From Simplicispira metamorpha (GTDB lineage Bacteria > Pseudomonadota > Gammaproteobacteria > Burkholderiales > Burkholderiaceae_C): 64,000 nucleotides of DNA. The notes under the pieces were generated by a model. The model ran no database searches. It saw only the letters and a list, made by a program, of their open reading frames with translations, and was not told the origin of the DNA. Location: positions 62,001-126,000 of the forward strand of contig NZ_SLXH01000002.1 in assembly GCF_004341365.1 (NCBI RefSeq). The letters run 5' to 3'. Every line of letters starts with the position of its first letter. The first letter of the stretch is position 1. Positions 29,679 to 39,752 of this stretch are shown piece after piece. A program made the position numbers and the translations under genes.

Positions 29679-31661
29679 ATGGCAGCCAAACCCACCCCCG
29701 CAACCGTCCCTGAATATTCAGAAAACTCCATCCGCGTGCTCAAGGGCCTGGAGCCCGTCAAACAGCGCCCGGGCATGTACACCCGCACCGACAACCCCTT
29801 GCACATCCTGCAAGAAGTGCTGGACAACGCCGCCGACGAAGCCCTGGCCGGGCACGGCAAAAAGATCAAGGTCACGCTGCACGCCGATGGCTCCGTCAGC
29901 ATCGACGACGATGGCCGTGGCATTCCGTTTGGCCTGCACCCCGAAGAAAACGCCCCCGTGATCGAGCTGGTGTTCACCCGCCTGCACGCGGGGGGCAAGT
30001 TTGACAAGGGCAAAGGCGGTGCCTACAGCTTCTCGGGCGGCCTGCACGGCGTGGGCGTGAGCGTGACCAACGCGCTGTCGCAGCGCATGGAAGTGACCAG
30101 CCACCGCGAAGGCCAGGTCGCCCGCCTGGTGTTTGCCGGTGGCGATGTGGTCGAGCCCCTGAGCCTGCGCCCCCAGGCCGAGGGCGACCGCCGCCAGGGC
30201 ACCAGCGTGCGCGCCTGGCCCGATGCCAGCTACTTTGAATCCAGCGCGCTCCCCATGGGCGAGCTGACCCACCTGCTGCGCAGCAAAGCCGTGCTGATGC
30301 CGGGCGTGTCGGTCACGCTCATCAACGAAAAAACCCGCGATACGCAAACCTGGCAATACAAAGGCGGCCTGCGCGACTACCTGATGCAGACGCTGGTCAC
30401 CGACCCGGTGATCCCGCTGTTCGAGGGCGAGGGCTTTGCCGACAGCCAGAACGACAGCTTTGCCGAAGGCGAAGGCGCCGCCTGGTGCGTGGCCTTCACC
30501 GAAGAAGGCGCGCCGGTGCGCGAGAGCTACGTCAACCTCATTCCCACCAGCGCCGGTGGCACGCACGAATCGGGCCTGCGCGATGGCTTGTTCCAGGCCG
30601 TGAAAAGCTTTATCGAGCTGCACAGCCTGCTGCCCAAGGGCGTGAAACTCATGCCCGAAGACGTGTTTGCCCGTGCCAGCTACGTGCTCTCGGCCAAGGT
30701 GCTCGACCCCCAATTCCAGGGCCAGATCAAAGAGCGGCTGAATTCGCGCGATGCGGTGCGGCTGGTGAGCGGTTTTGTGCGCCCGGCACTCGAACTGTGG
30801 CTGAACCAGCACGTCGAATACGGCAAAAAACTGGCCGAGCTGGCCATCAAGGCGGCGCAAACGCGGCAAAAGGCCGGGCAAAAAGTCGAAAAACGCAAAG
30901 GCTCGGGCGTGGCCGTGCTGCCGGGCAAGCTCACCGATTGCGAGAGCCGTGACACGGCCTACAACGAAGTCTTTCTGGTAGAGGGCGACAGCGCCGGCGG
31001 CAGCGCCAAAATGGGCCGCGACAAGGAAAACCAGGCCGTGCTGCCCCTGCGCGGCAAGGTGCTCAACACCTGGGAAGTTGAGCGCGACCGGCTGTTTGCC
31101 AACAACGAGATCCACGACATCTCGGTGGCCATTGGCGTCGATCCGCACGGCCCCCATGACGCGCCCGATTTGAGCGGCCTGCGCTATGGCAAGGTCTGCA
31201 TCCTGAGTGATGCGGACGTGGACGGCTCGCACATCCAGGTGCTGCTGCTGACGCTGTTTTTCCGGCACTTTCCCAAGCTCATCGAGGCGGGCCATGTGTA
31301 TGTGGCCCGGCCACCGCTGTTTCGGGTGGATGTGCCCGCGCGCGGCAAAAAGCCCGCCAGTAAGCTGTACGCGCTGGACGAGGGCGAGCTGGCCGCCATC
31401 CTCGACAAATGCGCCAAAGAAGGCGTGGCGCGCGACAAATGCCAGATCAGCCGCTTCAAGGGCCTGGGCGAGATGAACGCCGAGCAGCTGTGGGAAACCA
31501 CCCTCAACCCCGACACCCGCCGCCTCATGCCGGTGCAGCTGGGCGACCTGGACTTTGCCGCCACCGAGGGATTGATCACCCAGCTCATGGGCAAAGGCGA
31601 AGCCGCCGCCCGCCGCGCGCTGATGGAACTGCACGGCGACAGCGTGGAGCTGGATATTTAA
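29679..31661 (+). CDS. parE: DNA topoisomerase IV subunit B
   Basis: A 660-residue ATPase subunit of topoisomerase IV, which decatenates daughter chromosomes. The GHKL ATPase shows [24 protein letters not shown] and [15 protein letters not shown]. The TOPRIM domain has the catalytic Glu in [31 protein letters not shown] (shown in part) and the DxDxD in [11 protein letters not shown]. Length and the lack of a gyrase-type insert favour ParE over GyrB, as does parC directly downstream. The 68-bp gap between the two genes holds repeat copy F. Confidence 0.96.
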   Translation: MAAKPTPATVPEYSENSIRVLKGLEPVKQRPGMYTRTDNPLHILQEVLDNAADEALAGHGKKIKVTLHADGSVSIDDDGRGIPFGLHPEENAPVIELVFTRLHAGGKFDKGKGGAYSFSGGLHGVGVSVTNALSQRMEVTSHREGQVARLVFAGGDVVEPLSLRPQAEGDRRQGTSVRAWPDASYFESSALPMGELTHLLRSKAVLMPGVSVTLINEKTRDTQTWQYKGGLRDYLMQTLVTDPVIPLFEGEGFADSQNDSFAEGEGAAWCVAFTEEGAPVRESYVNLIPTSAGGTHESGLRDGLFQAVKSFIELHSLLPKGVKLMPEDVFARASYVLSAKVLDPQFQGQIKERLNSRDAVRLVSGFVRPALELWLNQHVEYGKKLAELAIKAAQTRQKAGQKVEKRKGSGVAVLPGKLTDCESRDTAYNEVFLVEGDSAGGSAKMGRDKENQAVLPLRGKVLNTWEVERDRLFANNEIHDISVAIGVDPHGPHDAPDLSGLRYGKVCILSDADVDGSHIQVLLLTLFFRHFPKLIEAGHVYVARPPLFRVDVPARGKKPASKLYALDEGELAAILDKCAKEGVARDKCQISRFKGLGEMNAEQLWETTLNPDTRRLMPVQLGDLDFAATEGLITQLMGKGEAAARRALMELHGDSVELDI

Positions 31662-31718
31662 GTGTTTTTGGCCTCCAGGCCTTGCCAGATAAGCGCAAGA
31701 AGCTATCAAAAACAGAGC
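31662..31718 (-). repeat. Dispersed double-hairpin repeat, copy F
   Basis: On the minus strand: GCTCTGTTTTTGATAGC, then TTCTTGCGCTTATCTGGC, then AAGGCCTGGAGGCC and AAAAACA. CTTGC...GCAAG forms the second hairpin. It begins right after the parE stop and ends 11 bases before the parC ATG, so it lies within the operon mRNA. Confidence 0.8.
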
Positions 31719-31729
31719 AATTGATTTCC

Positions 31730-34087
31730 ATGACCGACCATCTTTCAGACCCCGCCCACGCCGCCCCTGCGCCCACCCCTGCCAGCGCCGACCCCGACAG
31801 CCTGGGCGCCTACGCCCAGCGCGCTTACCTGGAATACGCCCTCAGCGTGGTCAAGGGCCGGGCGCTGCCCGACGTGTGCGATGGCATGAAGCCCGTGCAG
31901 CGGCGCATTCTGTACGCCATGGAGCGCATGGGCCTGGGCTACTCGGGCAACACCGCGCCCAAGCCAGTGAAAAGCGCGCGCGTGGTGGGCGATGTGCTGG
32001 GCCGCTTTCACCCGCACGGCGACCAGTCGGCCTACGATGCGCTGGTGCGCATGGCGCAGGACTTTGCCCAGCGCTACCCGCTCATCGACGGCCAGGGTAA
32101 CTTTGGCTCGCGCGATGGCGACGGCGCCGCCGCCATGCGCTACACCGAGGCGCGGCTGGCCAAAATCACCAGCCTGCTCACGGGCGAAATCGACGAAGGC
32201 ACGGTGGACTTCATCCCCAACTACGACGGCTCCACCACCGAGCCGCGCCAGCTGCCCGCGCGCCTGCCGTTCACGCTGCTCAACGGCGCCAGCGGCATTG
32301 CCGTGGGCCTGGCCACCGAAATCCCCAGCCACAACCTGCGCGAGGTGGCTGATGCCTGCGTGGCGCTGATCAAAAACCCGCAACTGCCTGCTGAAGAACT
32401 GCTGGCGCTGATTCCCGGCCCCGACTACCCCGGTGGCGGCCAGATCATCAGCAGTGCCTCTGACATTGCCGACGCCTACCGCACCGGCCGGGGCAGCCTG
32501 AAGGTGCGCGCGCGCTGGAAGATCGAAGAACTGGCGCGCGGCCAGTGGCAATTGGTCGTCACCGAACTGCCGCCCGGCGTGAGCACGCAAAAGGTGCTGG
32601 AAGAAATCGAAGAGCTGACCAACCCCAAGATCAAGGCGGGCAAAAAAGCCCTGAGCCAAGACCAGACCCAGCTCAAGGCCAGCGTGCTGGCGGTGCTCGA
32701 TGGCGTGCGCGATGAGTCGAGCAAAGACGCCCCGGTGCGCCTGGTGTGCGAGCCCAAAACCGGCAAAACCCCGCAGCAAGAGCTGATTACGGCGCTGCTG
32801 GCGCACACCAGCCTGGAAACCTCGGCGCCCATCAACCTGACCATGGTGGGCATTGATGGCAAGCCGGTGCAAAAGTCGCTGCGGCAAATCCTGCTGGAGT
32901 GGGTGGAGTTTCGCCAGACCACGGTCACGCGGCGCAGCCAGCACCGACTGGACAAGGTGCTGGCGCGCATCCACATCCTGGAGGGGCGCCAGACGGTGCT
33001 GCTCAACATCGACGAGGTGATCGCCATCATCCGCGAGGCCGAGGAGCCCAAGGCCGCGCTGATGGCCCGCTTTGCCCTGAGCGAGCGCCAGGCGGAAGAC
33101 ATTTTGGAAATCCGCCTGCGCCAACTGGCGCGCCTCGAAGCCATCAAGATCGAGCAAGAGCTGAAAGAGCTGCGCGAGAGCCAGGGCAAGCTCGAAGAGA
33201 TTCTGGGCAGCCCCGCTGCGCTGCGCCGCCTGATGGTCAAAGAGATAGAGGCAGACGCCAAACAGTTTGCCGACGCGCGCCGCACCCTGATCCAGGCCGA
33301 GAAGAAAGCCGTGGCCGAGGTCAAAGTGGTGGACGAGCCGGTGACCGTGGTGGTATCCGAAAAAGGCTGGGTGCGCGCGCGCAGCGGCCACGGCCACGAG
33401 GCAGGCAGCTTTGCCTTCAAGGCGGGCGATGGGCTGTATGGCACCTTTGAGTGCCGCAGCGTCGATACGCTGGTGGTGTTTGGCAGCAATGGCCGGGTGT
33501 ATTCGGTGCCGGTGGCGCAGTTGCCCGGTGGCCGGGGCGATGGCCAGCCCGTCACCACGCTGATCGAGCTGGAAGCGGGCACCCAGATTGCCCACTACTT
33601 TGCCGGCCCGGCGCAGGCGCAGTTGCTGCTGGCCAGCAGCGGCGGCTACGGCTTTCTGGCGTGCGTGGACAACCTGGTGGCGCGCAACAAAAGCGGCAAA
33701 GCCTTCATCACCCTGGCCGAGGGCGAAACGGTGTGCGTGCCCTCGCACGCCGCCCACACCAGCGCCAGCGCACCGCTGCCAGCGGCCACACACGTGGCCT
33801 GCGCCACGGTGGGCGGGCGCCTGCTGACGTTTGACATCAGCGAGTTGAAACCCATGGAAAAAGGCGGGCGCGGCCTGATGCTGATGGCCCTGGAAGACAA
33901 AGACCAGCTGGCGGGCGCTGCCGCCTACACGCGCAGCGTGCGCATTGCCGGTGTGGGGCGCGGCGGCAAGGCACGCGAGGAAACGCTGGAGATTCGCAGC
34001 CTGAACAACGCCCAGGCGGTGCGCGCGCGCAAGGGGCGCGATGCCAACTTCGGTTTCAAGCCTGCCACCGTGGCGCGGGTGGTGTGA
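31730..34087 (+). CDS. parC: DNA topoisomerase IV subunit A
   Basis: A 785-residue DNA-cleaving subunit. The N-terminal block [32 protein letters not shown] (shown for recognition in parts: [24 protein letters not shown]) and [23 protein letters not shown] are diagnostic. The active-site Tyr is in AMRYTEARL. The quinolone-determining stretch reads [11 protein letters not shown], with Asp-Gln-Ser at the usual position. The C-terminal half (about 490-785) is the beta-pinwheel that binds DNA. The ATG at 31730 is the first giving a normal N-terminus; longer frames overlap parE. Confidence 0.96.
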   Translation: MTDHLSDPAHAAPAPTPASADPDSLGAYAQRAYLEYALSVVKGRALPDVCDGMKPVQRRILYAMERMGLGYSGNTAPKPVKSARVVGDVLGRFHPHGDQSAYDALVRMAQDFAQRYPLIDGQGNFGSRDGDGAAAMRYTEARLAKITSLLTGEIDEGTVDFIPNYDGSTTEPRQLPARLPFTLLNGASGIAVGLATEIPSHNLREVADACVALIKNPQLPAEELLALIPGPDYPGGGQIISSASDIADAYRTGRGSLKVRARWKIEELARGQWQLVVTELPPGVSTQKVLEEIEELTNPKIKAGKKALSQDQTQLKASVLAVLDGVRDESSKDAPVRLVCEPKTGKTPQQELITALLAHTSLETSAPINLTMVGIDGKPVQKSLRQILLEWVEFRQTTVTRRSQHRLDKVLARIHILEGRQTVLLNIDEVIAIIREAEEPKAALMARFALSERQAEDILEIRLRQLARLEAIKIEQELKELRESQGKLEEILGSPAALRRLMVKEIEADAKQFADARRTLIQAEKKAVAEVKVVDEPVTVVVSEKGWVRARSGHGHEAGSFAFKAGDGLYGTFECRSVDTLVVFGSNGRVYSVPVAQLPGGRGDGQPVTTLIELEAGTQIAHYFAGPAQAQLLLASSGGYGFLACVDNLVARNKSGKAFITLAEGETVCVPSHAAHTSASAPLPAATHVACATVGGRLLTFDISELKPMEKGGRGLMLMALEDKDQLAGAAAYTRSVRIAGVGRGGKAREETLEIRSLNNAQAVRARKGRDANFGFKPATVARVV

Positions 34088-34222
34088 TTCAGCGCTGCGT
34101 GCAAACCACAGACTCCCCGATTCCTGCGGTGTGTGGAGCAAAGTGTGTCTAGTATCGGTTGAACAAACCTGAGAAAACGCGCAACATGGTTCGCAAATCA
34201 ATGCTGTTGTGAGGGGATTTGG

Positions 34223-35794
34223 ATGTTGAATCAGTTGCGCATTGCGCACCAGCTATGGCTGGCTGTGGTTTTCACCATCACCATGTTGGTGGTGATCGTT
34301 GGTTTTTCGGGTTATCGCACGGCCACGCTCCAAGCAAGGGGCGATACGGTCACCCAGGAGTTGGCTACACGTTTGGACGCAGCCAACCGCTGGATGGGGT
34401 TGACGCAAACCAATGCTGCGCGCACCCAGGCCCTGATTACCAGCGCTGACCCGGTGGTGGAAGCTACCTTCAAGGACGTGATCGCCGCCACTTCGGCACA
34501 GATCAGCGAGGTGCAAAAGTCGATTGAGGCCATGGCCTTGACCGAGGCCGACAAGGCGCAAATGGCCAAGGTGGCTGCCGCCCGCAAGGCCATGATCGAC
34601 CTGCGCGGCCAGGCGCGCAAGCTCAAGGCCGAGGGCCAGCACGAGCAGGCCCTGGCCTTGATCAGCCAGTCGTACAACCCGGCAACCAGCGCCTACCTGC
34701 AAACCCTGCGCGACTTTGTGCAGATGCAGCGCGATGCTGCCCAGGCCTGGCAGCAAGAACAGGTGCGGGCGCGGGCGCACACAGCGCAGATGGCTACGGC
34801 GGCCATTGTGGTGCTGGTGGTGCTGATTGTGCTGGCCGCTTTCTGGTTCATCCGGGACATGCAGCGCTCGCTGGCACAGGCCACGCAGTGGGCCGAGCGC
34901 ATTGCCCAGGGCGACCTGAGCGCCACCGAGCGCGTCACCCGGGGCGACGAGTTCGGTGATTTGCTGCGATCGTTGCAAACCATGGCCAGTGCGCTGGGCC
35001 GTGTGGTGTCGCAGGTGCGCCAGAGCACCGACAGCATCGCCACCGCCAGCGCCGAGATCGCCAGCGGCAACCACGACCTGTCGGTGCGCACCGAGCAGAC
35101 CTCCAGCAATTTGCAGCAAACCGCTTCGGCCATGGACCAGTTTGCCAGCACCATTGGGCAAAGCGCCAGCAGCGCCCAGCAGGCCAGCAGCCTGGCCGTG
35201 GGGGCCAGCGCGGTGGCCCAGCGCGGCGGCGAGGTGGTGGCGCAGGTGGTGTCCACCATGCACGACATCCACCACAGCAGCCAGAAAATTGCCGACATCA
35301 TCGGCGTGATTGATGGCATCGCCTTTCAAACCAACATCCTGGCGCTCAATGCTGCCGTGGAAGCCGCCCGCGCGGGTGAGCAGGGTCGGGGCTTTGCCGT
35401 GGTGGCCAGTGAGGTGCGCAGCCTGGCTGGGCGCAGCGCTGCGGCCGCGCGCGAGATCAAGCAGCTCATCGGCACCTCGGTGGACAAGGTGCAGGCGGGT
35501 TCGCGTCTGGTGGAAGACGCGGGCGCCACCATGCAGGAGATCGTGCAGTCGGTGCAGCGCGTGACCGACATGATTGGCGAGATCACCGCCGCCGCCACTG
35601 AGCAAAGCGCGGGGGTGTCCCAGGTCAACCAGGCCGTGGGCAGCTTGGACCAGATGACGCAGCAAAACGCTGCCTTGGTCGAGCAAAGTGCCGCCGCTGC
35701 CCAAAGCCTGCGCGAACAGGCCCAGCAGCTGGCGCAGGTGGTGTCGGTGTTCCGGGTGGATTCCCAAGGCGCGGTGGCCACAGCGCGTTCTTGA
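34223..35794 (+). CDS. Methyl-accepting chemotaxis protein (class 36H-like, Tsr/Tar layout)
   Basis: A 523-residue chemoreceptor with standard layout: TM1 at about 10-30, periplasmic four-helix-bundle sensor to about 185, TM2 at about 190-213, one HAMP to about 265, then the signalling domain. The hairpin tip reads [25 protein letters not shown] (given in part), the [16 protein letters not shown] form typical of Tsr-type receptors. It lacks an aromatic CheR-tethering pentapeptide at its C-terminus (ends VATARS). It is a single gene unlinked to the chemosensory operon, 135 bp after parC. The ligand is unknown. Confidence 0.95.
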   Translation: MLNQLRIAHQLWLAVVFTITMLVVIVGFSGYRTATLQARGDTVTQELATRLDAANRWMGLTQTNAARTQALITSADPVVEATFKDVIAATSAQISEVQKSIEAMALTEADKAQMAKVAAARKAMIDLRGQARKLKAEGQHEQALALISQSYNPATSAYLQTLRDFVQMQRDAAQAWQQEQVRARAHTAQMATAAIVVLVVLIVLAAFWFIRDMQRSLAQATQWAERIAQGDLSATERVTRGDEFGDLLRSLQTMASALGRVVSQVRQSTDSIATASAEIASGNHDLSVRTEQTSSNLQQTASAMDQFASTIGQSASSAQQASSLAVGASAVAQRGGEVVAQVVSTMHDIHHSSQKIADIIGVIDGIAFQTNILALNAAVEAARAGEQGRGFAVVASEVRSLAGRSAAAAREIKQLIGTSVDKVQAGSRLVEDAGATMQEIVQSVQRVTDMIGEITAAATEQSAGVSQVNQAVGSLDQMTQQNAALVEQSAAAAQSLREQAQQLAQVVSVFRVDSQGAVATARS

Positions 35795-35843
35795 GCGTGG
35801 TGCGTGGGCTGGCGCCCCCGCGCACTGCGGCCACTTTGGTGGC

Positions 35844-36299
35844 TCAGGCCAGTTCAGCGATCAGTTCGATTTCCACGCAGGCGCCCAGCGGAATCTGCGC
35901 CACGCCAAAAGCGCTGCGCGCATGCACGCCGCGTTCGCCAAAAACCTGGCCCAGCAGCTCGCTGGCGCCGTTGGTCACCAGGTGCTGCTCGGTGAAGTCG
36001 CCCGTGGAGTTGACCAGGCTCATCAGCTTGACGATGCGCTGGATTTTGTTCAGGTCGCCGGTGGCGCCGTGCAGCGTGCCCAGCAGGTCAATGGCCACGG
36101 CGCGGGCAGCCAGCTGGCCTTCTGCGGTGTTCATGTTGAGGCCCAGTTGTCCTACCCAGGGCTTGCCGTCTTTGCGCGCAATGTGGCCGCTGAGCATGAG
36201 CAGCTTGCCCGTTTGCACATAGGGCACATAGGCGGCGGCGGGCGTGGCCACGGGGGGCAGGGTGATGCCCAGTTCGTTGAGCTTGTCGTACACGTTCAT
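35844..36299 (-). CDS. RidA family protein (YjgF/L-PSP)
   Basis: A 151-residue protein of the Rid/YjgF superfamily. Typical stretches are LLMLSGHIARKDGKPWVGQLG at the N-terminal half and GVAQIPLGACVEIELIAEL at the end. The archetypal RidA has an Arg at about position 105 that binds the substrate carboxylate; at the matching place here the sequence is HARSAFGVAQIPLGA, which retains an Arg nearby, so imine deaminase activity is possible but unproven. It belongs to the longer YjgF subgroup (about 150 residues, not 128). The ATG at 36297-36299 is used because the frame upstream has no homologous sequence. Confidence 0.9.
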   Translation of the reverse strand: MNVYDKLNELGITLPPVATPAAAYVPYVQTGKLLMLSGHIARKDGKPWVGQLGLNMNTAEGQLAARAVAIDLLGTLHGATGDLNKIQRIVKLMSLVNSTGDFTEQHLVTNGASELLGQVFGERGVHARSAFGVAQIPLGACVEIELIAELA

Positions 36300-36420
36300 G
36301 GGTGACCTTTCAAACAGTAGGTGAGTCCGCCTGTGCCTGCCATGGGGCGCCTGAGCGCGGCGGTGCAGGCCAGTGCGGTAGAGGGGCCGCAAGTGTTGCA
36401 CACGCCCTTACCATGCCGAC

Positions 36421-39117
36421 ATGGATTTGCCGCCGTCTGCACCACCGCCAGCACCTGCGCTGTCGCCATCTGCGCGCGTTTCGCCGTTGTCTGGCGTGGT
36501 GCCGTTGGGCAGCGCGGGCGCGCAGACTGTGGGCGATGCTGGCGATGCAGGTAGCGCAGGGCTGCGCCCGGCGTGGCTGCTGCCGGCTGCGTTGGTGGGT
36601 GGTCTGGCCGGGGCTGCATGGCAGGTGCGCCAGCCGGTGTTGTGGCCGCCCTGGGCCTATGGCCTGCTGGGGCTGGTGGCGGGTGTGCTGGCGCTGGCAC
36701 TGGTGCGTGCGCCGGGGTGGTGGCGGCGCGCCGGGTTGCGGACGGGGGCGGTGGCATTGGCGGCTGCGCTGGCCATGGCCGGGGTGACTGGTTTGCGTGC
36801 GGCGCATTTTGCGGCGCAGGCCCTGTCCCCCGCGCTGGAGGGGCGCGACATCCGCGTTACCGGCACCGTGGTGGCCATGCCCCAGCCCAGCGCCGTGGGC
36901 CTGCGCTTTCGGCTGGCGGTGGAGTCGGCGCAGCTGGCGCCACCGCAGGGCGCGCGGCGCGGTGCTGTGCAATCCCCCTCTGTGGACGCGCCCCAAGGCA
37001 TTGCTGCGGGCGCCACGGCAGACACCACGGCAGATGCCGCCTTGGGCGGGCAGCCAGTGCGCCTGCCCACCCTGATCGATTTGGGCTGGTACCACAGCAC
37101 GCTGTACGGTACAGGCGATGCGGCAGCGCGTCCGGCCCCCGCATTGCGCGCGGGCGAGCGCTGGGCCCTGACCGTGCGCCTGAAAGCACCGCACGGCGCC
37201 CGCAACCCGCACGGCTTTGACTACGAGCTGTGGCTGTGGGAGCAGGGCGTGCAGGCCGTGGGCTACGTGCGCACCGGCGCCCGCGATGTGCCTCCCGTGC
37301 GCCTGGAGGCCACCGCCCAATACCCCGTGGAGCAGGCCCGCCAGTCGGTGCGCGACGCCATCCTGGACGCCCTGGCCGCCCCCGGTGATGGCCCCGGCAG
37401 TGGCCAGGGCGCGCAGGTGGCGGGCGTGGTGGCCGCGTTGGTCACGGGCGACCAGCGCGCCATCGACCGCGCCGACTGGGACGTGTTCCGTGCCACCGGC
37501 GTGGCCCATTTGATGAGCATTTCGGGCCTGCACATCACGCTGTTTGCCTGGCTGGCGGCAGCGCTGGTGCAGTGGCTGTGGCGGCGCTCGGCGCGGCTGT
37601 CGCTGGCAGTGCCTGCGCCGTCTGCGGCGCTGGTGGGTGGCGCAGCGCTGGCGGCGGCCTATGCGCTGTTCAGCGGCTGGGGGGTGCCCGCCCAGCGCAC
37701 CGTGACCATGCTGTGCGTGCTGGCGCTGCTGCGTCTGGCGGGCCTGCGCTGGCCCTGGCCCCAGGTGTGGCTGCTGGCCTGCGCTGCCGTGGTGCTGACC
37801 GACCCGTGGGCGCTGTGGCAGAGCGGTTTCTGGCTGAGCTTTGTCGCCGTGGGGATTTTGTTTGCTACTGATTCAGGAGCTGCCAGCGCACGTCCAGCGG
37901 GCGTTAGAGGTCGATTTATCTTGATGTTGCGTGAGCAGTGGGTGGTCACGCTGGCTTTGAGTCCGCTGGGGCTGCTGCTGTTTGGCCAGATGTCGCTGGT
38001 GGCACTGGGGGCCAATCTGCTGGCGATTCCGTGGGTCACGCTGGTGGTTACGCCGCTGGCGCTGCTGGGTGTGTTGTGGGCGCCACTGTGGCAACTGGCG
38101 GGCTGGGCGGTGCAGGCGCTGGTGGCGTTCTTGCAGCCGCTGGCCAGTGTGCCCTGGGCATCGCTGTGGTTGGCCCAGGCGCCGCTGTGGGCCGGGCTGG
38201 CGGGGGTGCTGGGCGGCGCGCTGTTGGCGCTGCGCCTGCCGTGGCCAGTGCGCGCGCTGGGCCTGCCGCTGCTGCTGCCCGTGCTGTGTTGGCAGCCGCT
38301 GCGGCCCGCGCCCGGCCAGTTTGAATTGCTGGCCGCCGACATCGGCCAGGGCAGCGCCGTGCTGGTGCGCACGGCCCGCCACAGCCTGCTCTACGACGCT
38401 GGCCCGCGCTACAGCCTCGACAGCGATGCCGGCGAGCGCGTGCTGGTGCCGCTGCTGCGCGCGCTGGGCGAGCGCCTGGATGTGCTCATGCTCAGCCACC
38501 GCGACAGCGACCACACTGGCGGCGCGCCCGCCGTGCTGGCCGCCCAGCCCCAGGCGCTGCTCACTGGCTCCATCGCCCCGGAGACGGCACCAGCGGCCTT
38601 GCCACCGGCCCAGCCCTGCGTGGCGGGCCAGCGCTGGCACTGGGATGGCGTGGAGTTTGCTGTGATCCACCCCGCGCAGCCTGCCACGGCCCACACCCCC
38701 GGCAGCGCCCGGCGCCCGCAGACCAACGCGCACAGCTGCGTGCTGCGCATCACTGCTGCCACGGGCGCGGCAGCCCTGCTGGCGGGCGACATCGAGCGCG
38801 CGCAAGAGCAGGCCCTGGTGGCAGCGGGCGCACCACTGGCCGCCGATGTGCTGCTGCTGCCCCACCACGGCAGCAAAACATCGTCCAGCGCAGAGTTTCT
38901 GGATGCCGTGGGCGCGCGCAGCGCCTGGGTGCAGGCGGCTTACCGCAACCGCTTTGGCCACCCCGCGCCCGAGGTGGTGCAGCGCGTACAGGCGCGCGGC
39001 ATGGCGCTGGTGCAATCGGCACACTGCGGCGCGGCCACCTGGTCTTCGACGCAACCGGCGCAGGTGCAGTGCGAGCGCCAACAGCGCGCGCGTTATTGGC
39101 AGCACCTGCCGCCATAG
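36421..39117 (+). CDS. comEC: DNA uptake channel protein ComEC/Rec2
   Basis: An 898-residue inner-membrane protein for DNA uptake in natural transformation. An N-terminal OB-fold/DUF4131 region lies between the first membrane helices (to about 330), then the Competence domain with GVAHLMSISGLHITLFAWL (about 360-380) and many helices, and last a metallo-beta-lactamase domain from about 635 with LAADIGQGSAVLVRT, the metal motif LSHRDSDHTGG and LLLPHHGSKTSSS. Residues about 482-502 (TDSGAASARPAGVRGRF) are hydrophilic, interrupt a membrane region and are encoded by repeat copy G. No other competence gene is in the window. The start is the ATG at 36421. Confidence 0.93.
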   Translation: MDLPPSAPPPAPALSPSARVSPLSGVVPLGSAGAQTVGDAGDAGSAGLRPAWLLPAALVGGLAGAAWQVRQPVLWPPWAYGLLGLVAGVLALALVRAPGWWRRAGLRTGAVALAAALAMAGVTGLRAAHFAAQALSPALEGRDIRVTGTVVAMPQPSAVGLRFRLAVESAQLAPPQGARRGAVQSPSVDAPQGIAAGATADTTADAALGGQPVRLPTLIDLGWYHSTLYGTGDAAARPAPALRAGERWALTVRLKAPHGARNPHGFDYELWLWEQGVQAVGYVRTGARDVPPVRLEATAQYPVEQARQSVRDAILDALAAPGDGPGSGQGAQVAGVVAALVTGDQRAIDRADWDVFRATGVAHLMSISGLHITLFAWLAAALVQWLWRRSARLSLAVPAPSAALVGGAALAAAYALFSGWGVPAQRTVTMLCVLALLRLAGLRWPWPQVWLLACAAVVLTDPWALWQSGFWLSFVAVGILFATDSGAASARPAGVRGRFILMLREQWVVTLALSPLGLLLFGQMSLVALGANLLAIPWVTLVVTPLALLGVLWAPLWQLAGWAVQALVAFLQPLASVPWASLWLAQAPLWAGLAGVLGGALLALRLPWPVRALGLPLLLPVLCWQPLRPAPGQFELLAADIGQGSAVLVRTARHSLLYDAGPRYSLDSDAGERVLVPLLRALGERLDVLMLSHRDSDHTGGAPAVLAAQPQALLTGSIAPETAPAALPPAQPCVAGQRWHWDGVEFAVIHPAQPATAHTPGSARRPQTNAHSCVLRITAATGAAALLAGDIERAQEQALVAAGAPLAADVLLLPHHGSKTSSSAEFLDAVGARSAWVQAAYRNRFGHPAPEVVQRVQARGMALVQSAHCGAATWSSTQPAQVQCERQQRARYWQHLPP
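37864..37926 (+). repeat. Dispersed double-hairpin repeat, copy G (inside comEC)
   Basis: GCTACTGATTCAGGAGC is followed by TGCCAGCGCACG, then GCGGGCGTTAGAGGTC and GATTTATCTTGATG. The core and tail match copy H well (AGCGCACG; TTTTGATG). It reads in the same direction as comEC and encodes a hydrophilic loop of about 20 residues. Confidence 0.8.
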
Positions 39118-39228
39118 GCCCGGGCCGCAGTGGGTGCTAGCGCTCCTGAGGGTATTGGGCGGAAATTCGTTTGCGGCGACAATGCGCGTCCTTTTGAATT
39201 TTTCCCCTGTTTCCGTTCGGTTTTCTCC

Positions 39229-39744
39229 ATGTCCATTCAGGTACGCCCCGCGACGCTTCGCGATGCCAAAGCCATTGCCCAACTCCACACCCTGTCTGCC
39301 CAGACGGCCTACAAAGGCCTGATTCCTGACGAACAGCTCAAAGCCATGTCGGTAGAAAAACGCCAGGCCTACTGGCGTGAAGCCATTGAATACTGCGAGC
39401 CCCAGGTGCAGGTGGCGGTGGAAGACGAAAAGATCGTCGGCTTTGTCGGTTACGACCGCTCCCGCGATGAAAAATCGCGCCCCACCACGGGTGAAATCTG
39501 GGCCATTTACGCCGCCCCCAGCCACTGGAACCAGGGCGTTGGCCTGGCCCTGTGGGATGCTGCCCGTGAAGGACTGCAAGAAGAAGGCTGCACCAACGTC
39601 ACCGCCTGGGTGCCGCTGCGCAACGAGCGTGCCATCCGTTTCCATGAACTCGCTGGCTTCAAGCGCGAAATGACCACCGCCAAAACCGCCGTGGTCGGCA
39701 GCGTGAAGATTGAAGAAGTCCGCCTCAAACGACCACTGAACTGA
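39229..39744 (+). CDS. GNAT family N-acetyltransferase
   Basis: A 171-residue acetyltransferase with the GNAT fold. The N-terminus SIQVRPATLRDAKAIAQLHT is typical; the acetyl-CoA loop is seen as PSHWNQGVGLALWDAA (Q-x-x-G-x-A form), and NVTAWVPLRNERAIRFHELAGFK is the C-terminal GNAT block. The substrate is unknown; the closest general theme is small-molecule or protein N-terminal acetylation. The ATG at 39229 gives the standard start. The next gene follows 8 bp later on the same strand, so the pair is probably co-transcribed. Confidence 0.9.
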   Translation: MSIQVRPATLRDAKAIAQLHTLSAQTAYKGLIPDEQLKAMSVEKRQAYWREAIEYCEPQVQVAVEDEKIVGFVGYDRSRDEKSRPTTGEIWAIYAAPSHWNQGVGLALWDAAREGLQEEGCTNVTAWVPLRNERAIRFHELAGFKREMTTAKTAVVGSVKIEEVRLKRPLN

Positions 39745-39752
39745 AAGACACC

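Noticed and set aside
34241-34280. AGCTATGGCTGG near the start of the second chemoreceptor as another repeat copy
   Set aside because: It shares only a short core with the repeat and lacks both hairpins and the tail.
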